Source of the DNA: Pseudomonadota bacterium
GTDB lineage: Bacteria > Myxococcota > UBA9042 > PHBI01
Assembly (NCBI GenBank): GCA_005788935.1
Contig: SYAK01000204.1
Coordinates: forward strand, 1-7,526
Direction: 5' to 3'
DNA length: 7,526 bases
Each line of letters begins with the position of its first letter. Position 1 is the first letter of the stretch. Both the position numbers and the translations under genes were made by a program. A model generated the notes under the pieces. The model worked only from the letters and a program-made list of their open reading frames with translations. It was not told the DNA's origin and made no database searches. Below, piece by piece: positions 1-6,456 of this stretch.

Positions 1-206
1 ACCGCCGCCGATGGCGATCGGGACGAGCGCCTCCTTCGAGGGCCTTGTCCCGCGGGGGCCGGGGCGCCTTCCAAGCGACCTCGAGGGCCCCTCGCGTGGC
101 ACCCGCGCCGAGCCCTGACGGCGGGCCGGAGCCGCGGGCCCGAGCGCTGGCTCGCTGCGCCTGCCGTCGCTTGCCACGCATCGCCGGCTGCGGTTAGCGT
201 CGCCCC
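1..206. other. Left-edge region without an assignable gene
   Basis: No complete gene is visible here. Positions 1, 4, 7 and so on are G/C-rich up to about base 118, which suggests the end or beginning of a coding region cut by the window edge, but the strand cannot be settled. One reading is the tail of a plus-strand gene entering in the frame that starts at base 2 and ending at TGA 116-118 (last residues PSRGTRAEP). The other is the start of a divergent minus-strand gene from GTG at 102-100, whose residues run into KEALVPIAIGGG at the edge. A minus-strand ATG at 181-179 opens a third, arginine-rich frame. None has a good ribosome-binding site or a recognisable domain. The periodicity fades after about base 118, so 119-206 is probably the leader and promoter region of the lipoprotein gene. 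I see no convincing -35/-10 pair in it. Confidence 0.4.
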
Positions 207-935
207 ATGCATCCGAAAAGCTCGCTCATCGCGCTGTGCCTGCCGCTCGTCGCATCGGGTTGCGGCGGCGGCTGCTGGGAGGTGGCCAATCCTTGCGGGC
301 AGGATCCGCTTGGCTGCTCCGATGACTCGAACGCCCGCTTCGAGCGCGATCCGAGCTGTCCCGCGCCCGCGGCCCCCCTGACCGTCGTCCTCGGGGAGGG
401 TCGCGACAGCTTCACGACCTTTGCGGCGACGAGCCCCCTCCCGTTCTTCTGGGGTGCACAGGGCGGAGGCCACGTCGAGGTCGGCTATGCGATCGGCGGG
501 CTCGCCTACGACGGGGGCGAGAGCGTGCGCGGGCTGCGTGTGTCCCTGCGGCTCGACGAGACCATCCCCTGTGCCATCGCGGGCGCTGGCGACCTTCGCC
601 TCGGACCTGATGCAGGCGGCGGTGATGGTGGCGGGGCTGATGACGGCTCGGCTGCTGCGGCTGGCGACGTGGTGGAGGGTCGCGACGCCATGGACGGGGA
701 GGCGGCCGATGATGACGCCACCACGCGCTGCATGCGACCGGCTGCGCGCCGGGTCATCGTCTATGGGACGCCTGCGCTGCCGCTCGCGGTGGACGCTGGC
801 GGCGGGCGCGTCGAGACGGGACTTGTCCTGTTCGTCGACGGTTTCGCGGCCCCGCAAACGCCCGCGCGGCTGCACGTCGTCGTCGAGGACACCTGCGGCC
901 GCTTGACGCACGCCGTTCATGACTTCGTGAACTAG
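207..935 (+). CDS. Secreted lipoprotein of unknown function
   Basis: A 242-residue protein with a lipoprotein signal peptide: Lys4, a short hydrophobic stretch at residues 7-16, then the lipobox-like sequence VASG with Cys19 as the acylated residue. It should therefore be exported and membrane-anchored. The mature part is rich in cysteine (19, 23, 30, 37, 51, 122, 175, 230), so disulfides are possible. Residues 60-120 and 180-235 look like short beta strands, for example RRVIVYGTPALPLAV and RLHVVVEDTCG. Between Cys122 and Cys175 lies a low-complexity Asp/Gly/Ala-rich insert (about 134-172), a composition often seen in myxobacterial surface lipoproteins. The ATG is chosen because an in-frame TAG sits at 195-197 and because the signal peptide starts there. 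No clear Shine-Dalgarno is seen. The stop overlaps that of the convergent YihY gene. I do not recognise a family. Confidence 0.8.
   Translation: MHPKSSLIALCLPLVASGCGGGCWEVANPCGQDPLGCSDDSNARFERDPSCPAPAAPLTVVLGEGRDSFTTFAATSPLPFFWGAQGGGHVEVGYAIGGLAYDGGESVRGLRVSLRLDETIPCAIAGAGDLRLGPDAGGGDGGGADDGSAAAAGDVVEGRDAMDGEAADDDATTRCMRPAARRVIVYGTPALPLAVDAGGGRVETGLVLFVDGFAAPQTPARLHVVVEDTCGRLTHAVHDFVN
932..935. other. Shared palindromic stop codons (CTAG)
   Basis: The four bases CTAG give TAG at 933-935 for the plus-strand lipoprotein gene. Read on the other strand, they give TAG at 934-932 for the YihY gene. The two genes thus converge with a 4-base overlap and no room for a terminator between them, so each mRNA must run into the 3' end of the other gene in antisense. 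Confidence 0.9.
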
Positions 936-1897
936 CCCGTCGGTGTGGCCTCAAGCGGTGGGTCCTGGCCATGCCAGCGCTGCCGCAGCGCCCAGGTGAT
1001 GCGGGCGCCGAATAGGAACACGAGGGCCGACCAGTAGGCCCAGATGAGGATGACGATCAGCGTGCCCGCGGCACCGTGGACGCTCGTGATGGTCGCAAAT
1101 GAGACGTAGAGCCCGACCGCGGAGCGCCCGAGCAGGAGCAGGAACGCTGTGATGACCGAGCCGATCGCGAGCGCCCGTCCGCGTGGGCCGTCATCGGGCA
1201 GGTAGCGGTAGAGCCCGTGGACGACGAGCGCGAGCGTCAGCAGCGCCACCAGATACTCGATGAGCCACCACAGCCCGAACGGCACCTCCGGGTTGCCGTC
1301 GCCGTCGCCATCGCCAAGCAGTCGCGCGAGGAAGAGGCGGGAGGCGAGGAGGGCGAGGAAGACCGCGCCGAGCCCGATGGTCCCCGAGGCCGCGAGGAGA
1401 CGCGTCTTCAGAAAGCCGAGGACGAGTGCCTTCAGGCTGAAGCCTCCCGCGGGCATCACCAGACCCGCGGCCGGCCGCGGCAGGCCCCAGATGGTGTGCA
1501 GCGCCCCGCGCACCTCGGCGAAGAGGCGCATCGACGACCAGAACAGCAGCGACAGGCCAAAAATGGACGCAAGTGACAAAGAGAGGGCGTCTGTTGCGCC
1601 ATCTGTCAGCCCGACGATGAACTCGGTCACCTGCGGGCCGAGGTCGTCGCCGATGCGCGCCCGCAGCTCGGCCTGCGCGAGCTCTGTGCCAAAGATCGCG
1701 CCGCCGACGCCGACCGCGATCACGAGAAACGGCGCGAGCGAGATGAGCGCGAAGAAGGCGAGGCCCGCGGCGAGCAGGCTCGCCTGACGCTCGCCGAGGA
1801 AGCCGAGCGCCGAGATCGACGTCGACAGCCCGTCCGCGCAGAGGCGTTGGAGGTGTCGGAATCGCTGCAAGCGACGCGCCGGGCTGGGCGAGGGCAT
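932..1897 (-). CDS. YihY/BrkB family inner-membrane protein
   Basis: A 321-residue polytopic membrane protein of the YihY/virulence factor BrkB (UPF0761) family, which usually has about 280-330 residues and six membrane helices. The family's biochemical role is unsettled; older ribonuclease BN labels are misassignments. Seen here: a basic N-terminus (residues 8-18), then the family's first signature ASLLAAGLAFFALISLAP (39-56). Further hydrophobic segments lie near 106-126, 155-187, 208-231 and 243-267. The C-terminal signature is GAAGTLIVILIWAYWSALVF (275-294), followed by GARIT, where I recall an acidic residue being usual after GA. A Gly-Asp repeat (195-202) lies in the loop after the third segment. 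The ATG at 1897 has an AAGGTG ribosome-binding site at 1908-1903, 5 bases away. The gene lies 52 bp downstream of the RND pump on the same strand, so co-transcription is likely but not shown. Confidence 0.92.
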   Translation of the reverse strand: MPSPSPARRLQRFRHLQRLCADGLSTSISALGFLGERQASLLAAGLAFFALISLAPFLVIAVGVGGAIFGTELAQAELRARIGDDLGPQVTEFIVGLTDGATDALSLSLASIFGLSLLFWSSMRLFAEVRGALHTIWGLPRPAAGLVMPAGGFSLKALVLGFLKTRLLAASGTIGLGAVFLALLASRLFLARLLGDGDGDGNPEVPFGLWWLIEYLVALLTLALVVHGLYRYLPDDGPRGRALAIGSVITAFLLLLGRSAVGLYVSFATITSVHGAAGTLIVILIWAYWSALVFLFGARITWALRQRWHGQDPPLEATPTG

Positions 1898-1949
1898 CGG
1901 ATCACCTTAGCCGAGGGCGCAGGTCGTGGCAGGAAATGCGAAGTGTTTC
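1898..1949 (-). other. Pump-YihY intergenic spacer
   Basis: This 52-bp spacer separates the pump stop (TAA, 1952-1950) from the YihY start. It contains the AAGGTG ribosome-binding site (1908-1903) and a locally AT-richer patch next to the pump stop. I see no hairpin followed by a T-run and no convincing promoter, which favours read-through from the pump gene. Confidence 0.55.
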
Positions 1950-4900
1950 TTAGTGTGAACGTGTGGCGCGCCCGCGCACGAAGACGCCTCGGAGGCCTTC
2001 GACCGCCGTGAAGACGGCGGGGACCACGAAGAGGGTCAGCACCGTCGCGAAGAGCAACCCGCCGAGGACGACCGCGCCAATGCCGCGGTAGAGCTCCGAG
2101 CCATCGCCCGGGAAGAGGACGAGCGGCAGGAGCCCGGCGATGGTCGTGGCGGTCGTCATGAGGATTGGCCTGACGCGCCCCGAGACGGCGCGTGCGACCG
2201 CTTCGGGCCGCGGGAGGCCTTCCCGGAGGCCGCTCAGGGCGCCGTCGACGATGAGGATGGCGTTGTTGACGACGGTCCCGATGAGGATGACGAAGCCGAG
2301 GGCGGTCATCATGTCGAGCGGCTGCTTGCCAAGCCAGCTGTCGACCGCGGCGAGCGCCATGAGTCCGCCGGTGCCAGCGAGCGGGACGGTCACGAGGATC
2401 GCGATCGGTGCCAGCCAGTCCTCGTAGAGGGCCGCGAGCAGCAGATAGGTGATGAGGAGCGCGAGCAGCAGGACATCGGCGAAGCGTGAGACTGCGGCGG
2501 CGAGCTTGTCGGCGCTGCCCGCGAGCTGGATGCGCAGGTCGGGCGGGACAGCGCCCTCGGCGGTCAGGCGGTCGATGACCGCGCGGGTCGCGACGAGCGT
2601 CGTCTCGAGCACCTCACCTGCTGGCGGCGTCACGGCGAGCGTCAGCGCGCGGCTCCGCTCGATGTGGGCGAGGACTGTCGGTCCAAGCGTCGGGGTCACG
2701 GTCGCGAGCGCGCCGAGTGAGGTCAGGCCTGCCCGCGTTGCGACAGGCGTCGCCGCGAGATCTTCTGGCAGGACCGAGCGCGAGGGGCCCGTCGACGGGC
2801 GGGCCCGCAGCAGGACGTCGCGCCGCGGGGTGCCTGGGCGCGTCAGATCGGCGATGACAGCGCCGTCGAGATGGGCGTCGACGAGGAAGGCGAGGTCGTC
2901 CGGGGTGAGCCCAGCGGCCGCGAGGCGGTCGCGCCGCGGCTCGACCCGCTGCTCGGGGGCCCCCGGGTCGAGGCCGGGGATGGGGCGGATCTGGGCCCCC
3001 GGGATGGCCTCGGACAGCGCCCCCATGAGGCGTCCGCCGAAGGCCCGCGCGGCGTCCTGATCGGGCCCGAGAAGGTCCACCTCGATGGCCCGCCCGCTGC
3101 CAGCGCGGCGGTCGAAGAGGCCAGCCTTGCTCGCGAAGGCGAGGACGTCAGGCAGGCCGGACTGCGCCTTCCGGACGAGCCCGACGAGATCGTCCGTGCG
3201 GGCCGGGTCGCTTGCCACAGCGCCCATGAAGGCCGAGTCCGGGCCGCCGAAGAAGAAGGTGCGCTCGATGGCGGGGGCGTTGCCGACGGCCTGCCCGAGG
3301 TGCGGGGTCAGGCGGTCCTGGATCGTCTGGCCGATCGCGGCCGCCTCGTCGATCGAGGTGCCAGGCGGCGGGAGCACGACCCCGAAGACGACGTTGCGGT
3401 TACCTGTCGGAAGATACTCAAGTGGTGGCATGAGGGCGAAGCCAGCCGCGACAGGGGCGCCGAGACCCAGGATGACCGTTGCAGTTGCAAGCATTGGACG
3501 GCCCGTGATGGCCGCCACGATCCGCGCGATCATGGGTGGACGTGGCGGGGGAGGCGCCGATGGCAGCGGCTTGAGCAGCCGCGCGCCGAGCGTCGGGATG
3601 AGGGTCACGGCGACGACGAGCGACAGCGAGACCGCGAGCGCGATCGCGATCGAGACGTCGCGCAGCAGGTCGCCGACCTCGTCCTCCCACGCGAGCACCG
3701 GGATGAAGACGGCGGCGGTCGTGGCGGTTGAGGCGACGAGCGCTGGGGCCACCTCGCGGGTCGCGACGAGGGCCGCCTCCGCGGCGGTCGCGGTCCGACG
3801 TCGCAGCGCGTCGATGTGCTCGATGACGACGATGGCGTTGTCGACCACCATCCCGACCGCGAAGGCGGTCCCCGACAGCGAGACGAGGTTGATGTTGCGC
3901 CCGAGCAGCGCCATGCCGAGCGCAGTCCCGACGACCGAGACGGGGATGGCGAGCGAGACGACGAGGGAGGCCCCGAAGCTTCGGAGCGCCACGAGCAGCA
4001 CGAGGAAGGTGAAGCCCGCCCCGACGAGCAGGTTGTCGCGCAAGAGCGCGAGGGCCCCCTCGATGTAGTCGACCTGATCGGACACGATGCGCATCGACAG
4101 GCCGCGCGGGGCGAGCTGGCTTGCCGCGAGACGCGTGACCTCGGACCTGATCTCGCGCGTCACCGCGAGGACGTTGGCGCCCGCCTCGCGGGACAGCAGG
4201 AGCGCCATCGACGGGCGTCCGTCGGCGAGCCCGAGCCCGGTCGGCTTGCGCAGCCCGTCGCGCACCTCGGCCACGTCGCCGAGCAGGACAGGGGTCCCGC
4301 GCGCGTCGGCCGCGAGGACGATCGATGCAAAATCATCAGCGTCAACCGGAGCGGGTGTCGTGCGCACCACCTCGCGTCGCTTGCCGATCGTCGCGTCCCC
4401 CGCGCTCGCGTCGCCAAGGCTCGTCGTCACCGCGCGCGCCAGATCGCGCGCTGTCAGCCCCCGTGCGGCGAGGGCCACCGGGTCGAAGTCGATCTGGAGC
4501 TCTTCCTCGCGCCCGCCGATGACGCGCACCTCCGCGACCCCGGGGATGCGGTCGAGGTTCGGCACGACGTTCTCGCCAAGCCACGTCTGCCAGCCCGCTA
4601 CCGGACCGCCGTCATCGGCCTGGATGACGATGACGGCGAGCGGCGGGCCCGCCGCGTTGGCTGTCGCCACGACCGGCTCGCGCGCGGATGCGGGGTAGCG
4701 CGGCACCTGGGCGAGGAGGTTCGTGACGCGTGCGAGCGCCTCCTCGAGGTCGCTGCCGACGGTCAGCTCGAGCGTCACCGTGCCCTGTCCCTGTCGCATC
4801 TCCGAGGTCATGCGGCGCAGCCCGGGCAGCGTCTTGAGCACCTCTTCCTGGCGCTCGACGATGGCCGACTCGACCTCGAGCGGGGTGGCACCTGGCCAGG

Positions 4901-5093
4901 CCGTCGAGACCGTGAGCGTCGGGACGGTCAGGTCCGGGGTCAGCTGGATGGGCAGGGTCCCGACCGCCGCGATCCCGAAGAGCAGGATGAGCAGCGCCCC
5001 GACCGCCACCGCCACGGGTCGGGCGATGGAGGTCGCGATGAGCCCGCCCCCGGGGGCTGGCGGCCGCACGACATCCTGGGCGGGCTCCGTCAA
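1950..5093 (-). CDS. RND efflux pump, inner-membrane permease (AcrB/HAE1-like)
   Basis: A full-length (1047 residues) RND transporter, which would export small molecules from the inner membrane or periplasm using the proton gradient, as a trimer with an adaptor and an outer-membrane channel. The two-fold RND plan is visible. TM1 is at about 25-47, followed by the family's PDLTVPTLTV and WPGATPLEVE (53-75). A first periplasmic domain runs to about 350 and TM2-6 cover about 354-500. A proline-rich linker (511-520) and TM7 (about 533-553) come next, then the second periplasmic domain starting LPTGNRNVVFGVVLPPPGTS (561-580). TM8-12 cover about 872-1032. The TM4 motif is GMVVDNAIVVIE (414-425) and the TM10 motif is GTVVNNAILIVD (939-950), so Asp418 is kept while the second AcrB-type Asp and the TM10 Lys are both Asn. 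The start is TTG, overlapping the adaptor stop, with GAAAGG 7 bases upstream. Substrate unknown; a drug/lipophile-type rather than a metal pump is inferred. Confidence 0.95.
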   Translation of the reverse strand: MTEPAQDVVRPPAPGGGLIATSIARPVAVAVGALLILLFGIAAVGTLPIQLTPDLTVPTLTVSTAWPGATPLEVESAIVERQEEVLKTLPGLRRMTSEMRQGQGTVTLELTVGSDLEEALARVTNLLAQVPRYPASAREPVVATANAAGPPLAVIVIQADDGGPVAGWQTWLGENVVPNLDRIPGVAEVRVIGGREEELQIDFDPVALAARGLTARDLARAVTTSLGDASAGDATIGKRREVVRTTPAPVDADDFASIVLAADARGTPVLLGDVAEVRDGLRKPTGLGLADGRPSMALLLSREAGANVLAVTREIRSEVTRLAASQLAPRGLSMRIVSDQVDYIEGALALLRDNLLVGAGFTFLVLLVALRSFGASLVVSLAIPVSVVGTALGMALLGRNINLVSLSGTAFAVGMVVDNAIVVIEHIDALRRRTATAAEAALVATREVAPALVASTATTAAVFIPVLAWEDEVGDLLRDVSIAIALAVSLSLVVAVTLIPTLGARLLKPLPSAPPPPRPPMIARIVAAITGRPMLATATVILGLGAPVAAGFALMPPLEYLPTGNRNVVFGVVLPPPGTSIDEAAAIGQTIQDRLTPHLGQAVGNAPAIERTFFFGGPDSAFMGAVASDPARTDDLVGLVRKAQSGLPDVLAFASKAGLFDRRAGSGRAIEVDLLGPDQDAARAFGGRLMGALSEAIPGAQIRPIPGLDPGAPEQRVEPRRDRLAAAGLTPDDLAFLVDAHLDGAVIADLTRPGTPRRDVLLRARPSTGPSRSVLPEDLAATPVATRAGLTSLGALATVTPTLGPTVLAHIERSRALTLAVTPPAGEVLETTLVATRAVIDRLTAEGAVPPDLRIQLAGSADKLAAAVSRFADVLLLALLITYLLLAALYEDWLAPIAILVTVPLAGTGGLMALAAVDSWLGKQPLDMMTALGFVILIGTVVNNAILIVDGALSGLREGLPRPEAVARAVSGRVRPILMTTATTIAGLLPLVLFPGDGSELYRGIGAVVLGGLLFATVLTLFVVPAVFTAVEGLRGVFVRGRATRSH
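5090..5093 (-). other. TTGA stop/start overlap (translational coupling)
   Basis: On the minus strand the bases read TTGA. TGA (5092-5090) ends the adaptor and TTG (5093-5091) starts the pump. Ribosomes finishing the adaptor can restart directly on the pump, which would help keep their amounts in step. Confidence 0.85.
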
Positions 5094-6385
5094 GGGCTGG
5101 CCTTTCGAGGCTCGGGCGGGGCTGCGGGCGTGCCGGGGCGGACGGGCTGACCCGGTCGCAGGCGCTCATTGCCGCGCGTGATGACGGTATCGCCTTCCGC
5201 CAGGCCCTCGCCGCGGACAAGCGCGTGGGTCGCGTCGCGCCCGAGGACCTCCACGTCAACGCGGCGCGGCACGGGCGGGTCTCCGCCAGGCACGACGAAC
5301 ACCCAGGCGCGGCCAGGCCCCCGCTTGACCGCGTCGTTCGGCACCTTGACGGCACCCTTTGCTTCCAGAACACTTGAAAGCAGCACATCGACCGGAGCGC
5401 CCGGCAGCAGCGCGTCCCCAGCCGGCGCCGACGCTGGCGCGATGCGCAGCCGCACCCCCTGCGTCACCGCGTCGAGGGCCGGGATGAGGCCGCGGATGAC
5501 GCCCTTCAGCGTCGCTCGGGCGCCCTCGGTCTGGGCGAGGCTCAGGGTGAGTCCGACCTCGCCCCCGACCGCGAGTCCGCCCGCGTCGGCGAGCGGCACG
5601 TCGACGAAGACCTCGACTGGCCCCGCCCCGATGAGCGTCATGAGCGGCGCCCCAGCGCCTGCCCAGCTGCCGGGATCGAGGTGGCGGGCCGCGACGATGC
5701 CGTCGAAGGGCGCGGTGACCGTGTGACGCGCGAGCTCGGCCACGAGCGTCTCGACGTCGGCCGCAGCCCGCTGGCTCCCGGCCTCGAGGGCGGCCGCGCG
5801 GGCCTCGTAGCGCTCCCGCTCGGCGGGCGTCACGGGCGACACGGCGCTCGAGGCCCCGCTGTCGGTCGAGAGGACCTTCACCCGACCGAGCTCGGCCCGC
5901 GCCAGGCGCAGCTCGGCGGCGACCCGCGCGACCTCGGCCCGCGCAGCCTTGAGCCGCGGCGTGACGAGGGCCGCGTCGAGTGTCGCGATGACCTCACCGG
6001 CCTTGACGGCGTCTCCCTCGCGGGGGCCGACGGTCACGATGGTCCCGCTGACGCCGGCCGCGAGGGTCGCGCTGAGCGGGGCCTCCGCCCGCCCGAGGAG
6101 CCGCCGCTCGCGCACGAGCCTCGGTGCCTCCGCGGGCACCGTCTCGACCGCGGCGGGCTCGGGGCCCTTGCGCGCTCCGCCGGCCGGTCCGGAGAACGCG
6201 GGCGCTTCCCCTCCGTCGGAGGCTCCGCAGCCATGCACCACCAGCAGCATTGCCAGCAACGCCGCGCACGACGGGCCCTCGCCCTTCGCCCCGCCGTTCT
6301 CGAGCAGCCCTGTTGACCTGTCCGCTGCCGCCGCCATCATCCGCCACCACCTCGCTCCCCGCCTTGCGTCACCGGGCGCCGCCAT
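5090..6385 (-). CDS. RND periplasmic adaptor (membrane fusion protein), lipoprotein
   Basis: A 431-residue membrane fusion protein linking the RND pump to an outer-membrane channel. ATG 6385 is preferred because GAGG (6394-6391) sits 5 bases upstream; ATGs at 6340 and 6337 are alternatives. A short hydrophobic segment (about 40-51) ends at VVHGC, with Cys53 the likely lipidated residue. His just before the Gly is unusual for a lipobox, and the leader is long. Domains follow in the usual order. The first lipoyl half is VSGTIVTVGPREGDAVKAGE (112-131) and an alpha-hairpin spans about 141-221. The second lipoyl half contains VTAPFDGIVAARHLDPGSW (223-241). A beta-barrel covers about 257-339 and a membrane-proximal domain about 344-414. 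The hairpin tip has Arg168, Leu172 and Ser179, matching the R-x3-L-x6-S TolC-docking motif known from AcrA. It overlaps the pump gene by 4 bases. The promoter presumably lies in the divergent region upstream. Confidence 0.93.
   Translation of the reverse strand: MAAPGDARRGARWWRMMAAAADRSTGLLENGGAKGEGPSCAALLAMLLVVHGCGASDGGEAPAFSGPAGGARKGPEPAAVETVPAEAPRLVRERRLLGRAEAPLSATLAAGVSGTIVTVGPREGDAVKAGEVIATLDAALVTPRLKAARAEVARVAAELRLARAELGRVKVLSTDSGASSAVSPVTPAERERYEARAAALEAGSQRAAADVETLVAELARHTVTAPFDGIVAARHLDPGSWAGAGAPLMTLIGAGPVEVFVDVPLADAGGLAVGGEVGLTLSLAQTEGARATLKGVIRGLIPALDAVTQGVRLRIAPASAPAGDALLPGAPVDVLLSSVLEAKGAVKVPNDAVKRGPGRAWVFVVPGGDPPVPRRVDVEVLGRDATHALVRGEGLAEGDTVITRGNERLRPGQPVRPGTPAAPPEPRKASP
5101..5106 (-). 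promoter_or_regulatory. Ribosome-binding site deciding the pump's TTG start
   Basis: GAAAGG on the minus strand lies 7 bases before the TTG at 5093. It lies inside the adaptor coding sequence and supports the rare TTG start over the GTG codon eight codons further in. Confidence 0.6.
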
Positions 6386-6408
6386 GTCAACCTCGATCGC
6401 GCGAGCCT

Positions 6409-6424
6409 GGTTTGAACTCAAACC
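6409..6424. repeat. Inverted repeat, putative operator
   Basis: The sequence GGTTTGA-AC-TCAAACC is a perfect 7-bp dyad with a 2-bp centre. It lies in the middle of the divergent region, 24 bp from the adaptor start and 33 bp from the outer-membrane-like gene start. Its size and symmetry suit a dimeric repressor or activator of the kind that commonly controls RND operons, and one bound dimer could affect both directions. No regulator gene is present in the window, so the binding protein is unknown. Confidence 0.55.
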
Positions 6425-6447
6425 ATCTTCGTGTCCCGAATGGCCCT

Positions 6448-6452
6448 GGAGG
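6448..6452 (+). promoter_or_regulatory. Ribosome-binding site GGAGG
   Basis: A strong Shine-Dalgarno 4 bases before ATG 6457. It fixes the start of the outer-membrane-like protein and argues against the much longer upstream extension of the same frame. Confidence 0.7.
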
Positions 6453-6456
6453 CCCG

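Larger units (their letters stand above)
6386..6456. promoter_or_regulatory. Divergent promoter region of efflux operon and OMP gene
   Basis: This 71-bp gap lies between the start codons of the adaptor (leftward) and the outer-membrane-like protein (rightward), and must hold the control signals for at least one of them. It is AT-richer than its surroundings around 6409-6430. It contains the inverted repeat at 6409-6424 and a ribosome-binding site at each end (GAGG for the adaptor, GGAGG at 6448-6452 for the other gene). A TTGAAC at 6412-6417 could be a -35 box for the rightward gene, but I find no good -10 at the right distance. The leftward promoter may lie further right, inside the other gene. 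Confidence 0.6.

Noticed and set aside
1260..1787. Plus-strand open frame inside the YihY gene
   Set aside because: It is Arg/Ser/Pro-rich and antisense to a gene with clear membrane segments and family signatures.
3085..4068. Plus-strand open frame (327 codons) inside the pump gene
   Set aside because: It has Ser/Arg/Ala/Thr-biased composition typical of an antisense frame and no recognisable fold.
3816..5150. Long plus-strand open frame (444 codons) opposite the RND pump
   Set aside because: It is rich in Arg/Asp/Glu/His with no domain and lies wholly antisense to a well-recognised pump. High GC removes stop codons from such frames.
6407..6445. TTGAAC as a sigma-70 -35 box of a rightward promoter
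   Set aside because: The bases 17 positions downstream (around 6435-6440) do not resemble a -10 box, so it is not listed as a promoter.
6124..6456. Upstream extension of the outer-membrane-like gene in the same frame
   Set aside because: It is antisense to the adaptor and Arg/Pro-rich. The signal peptide and GGAGG place the start at 6457.
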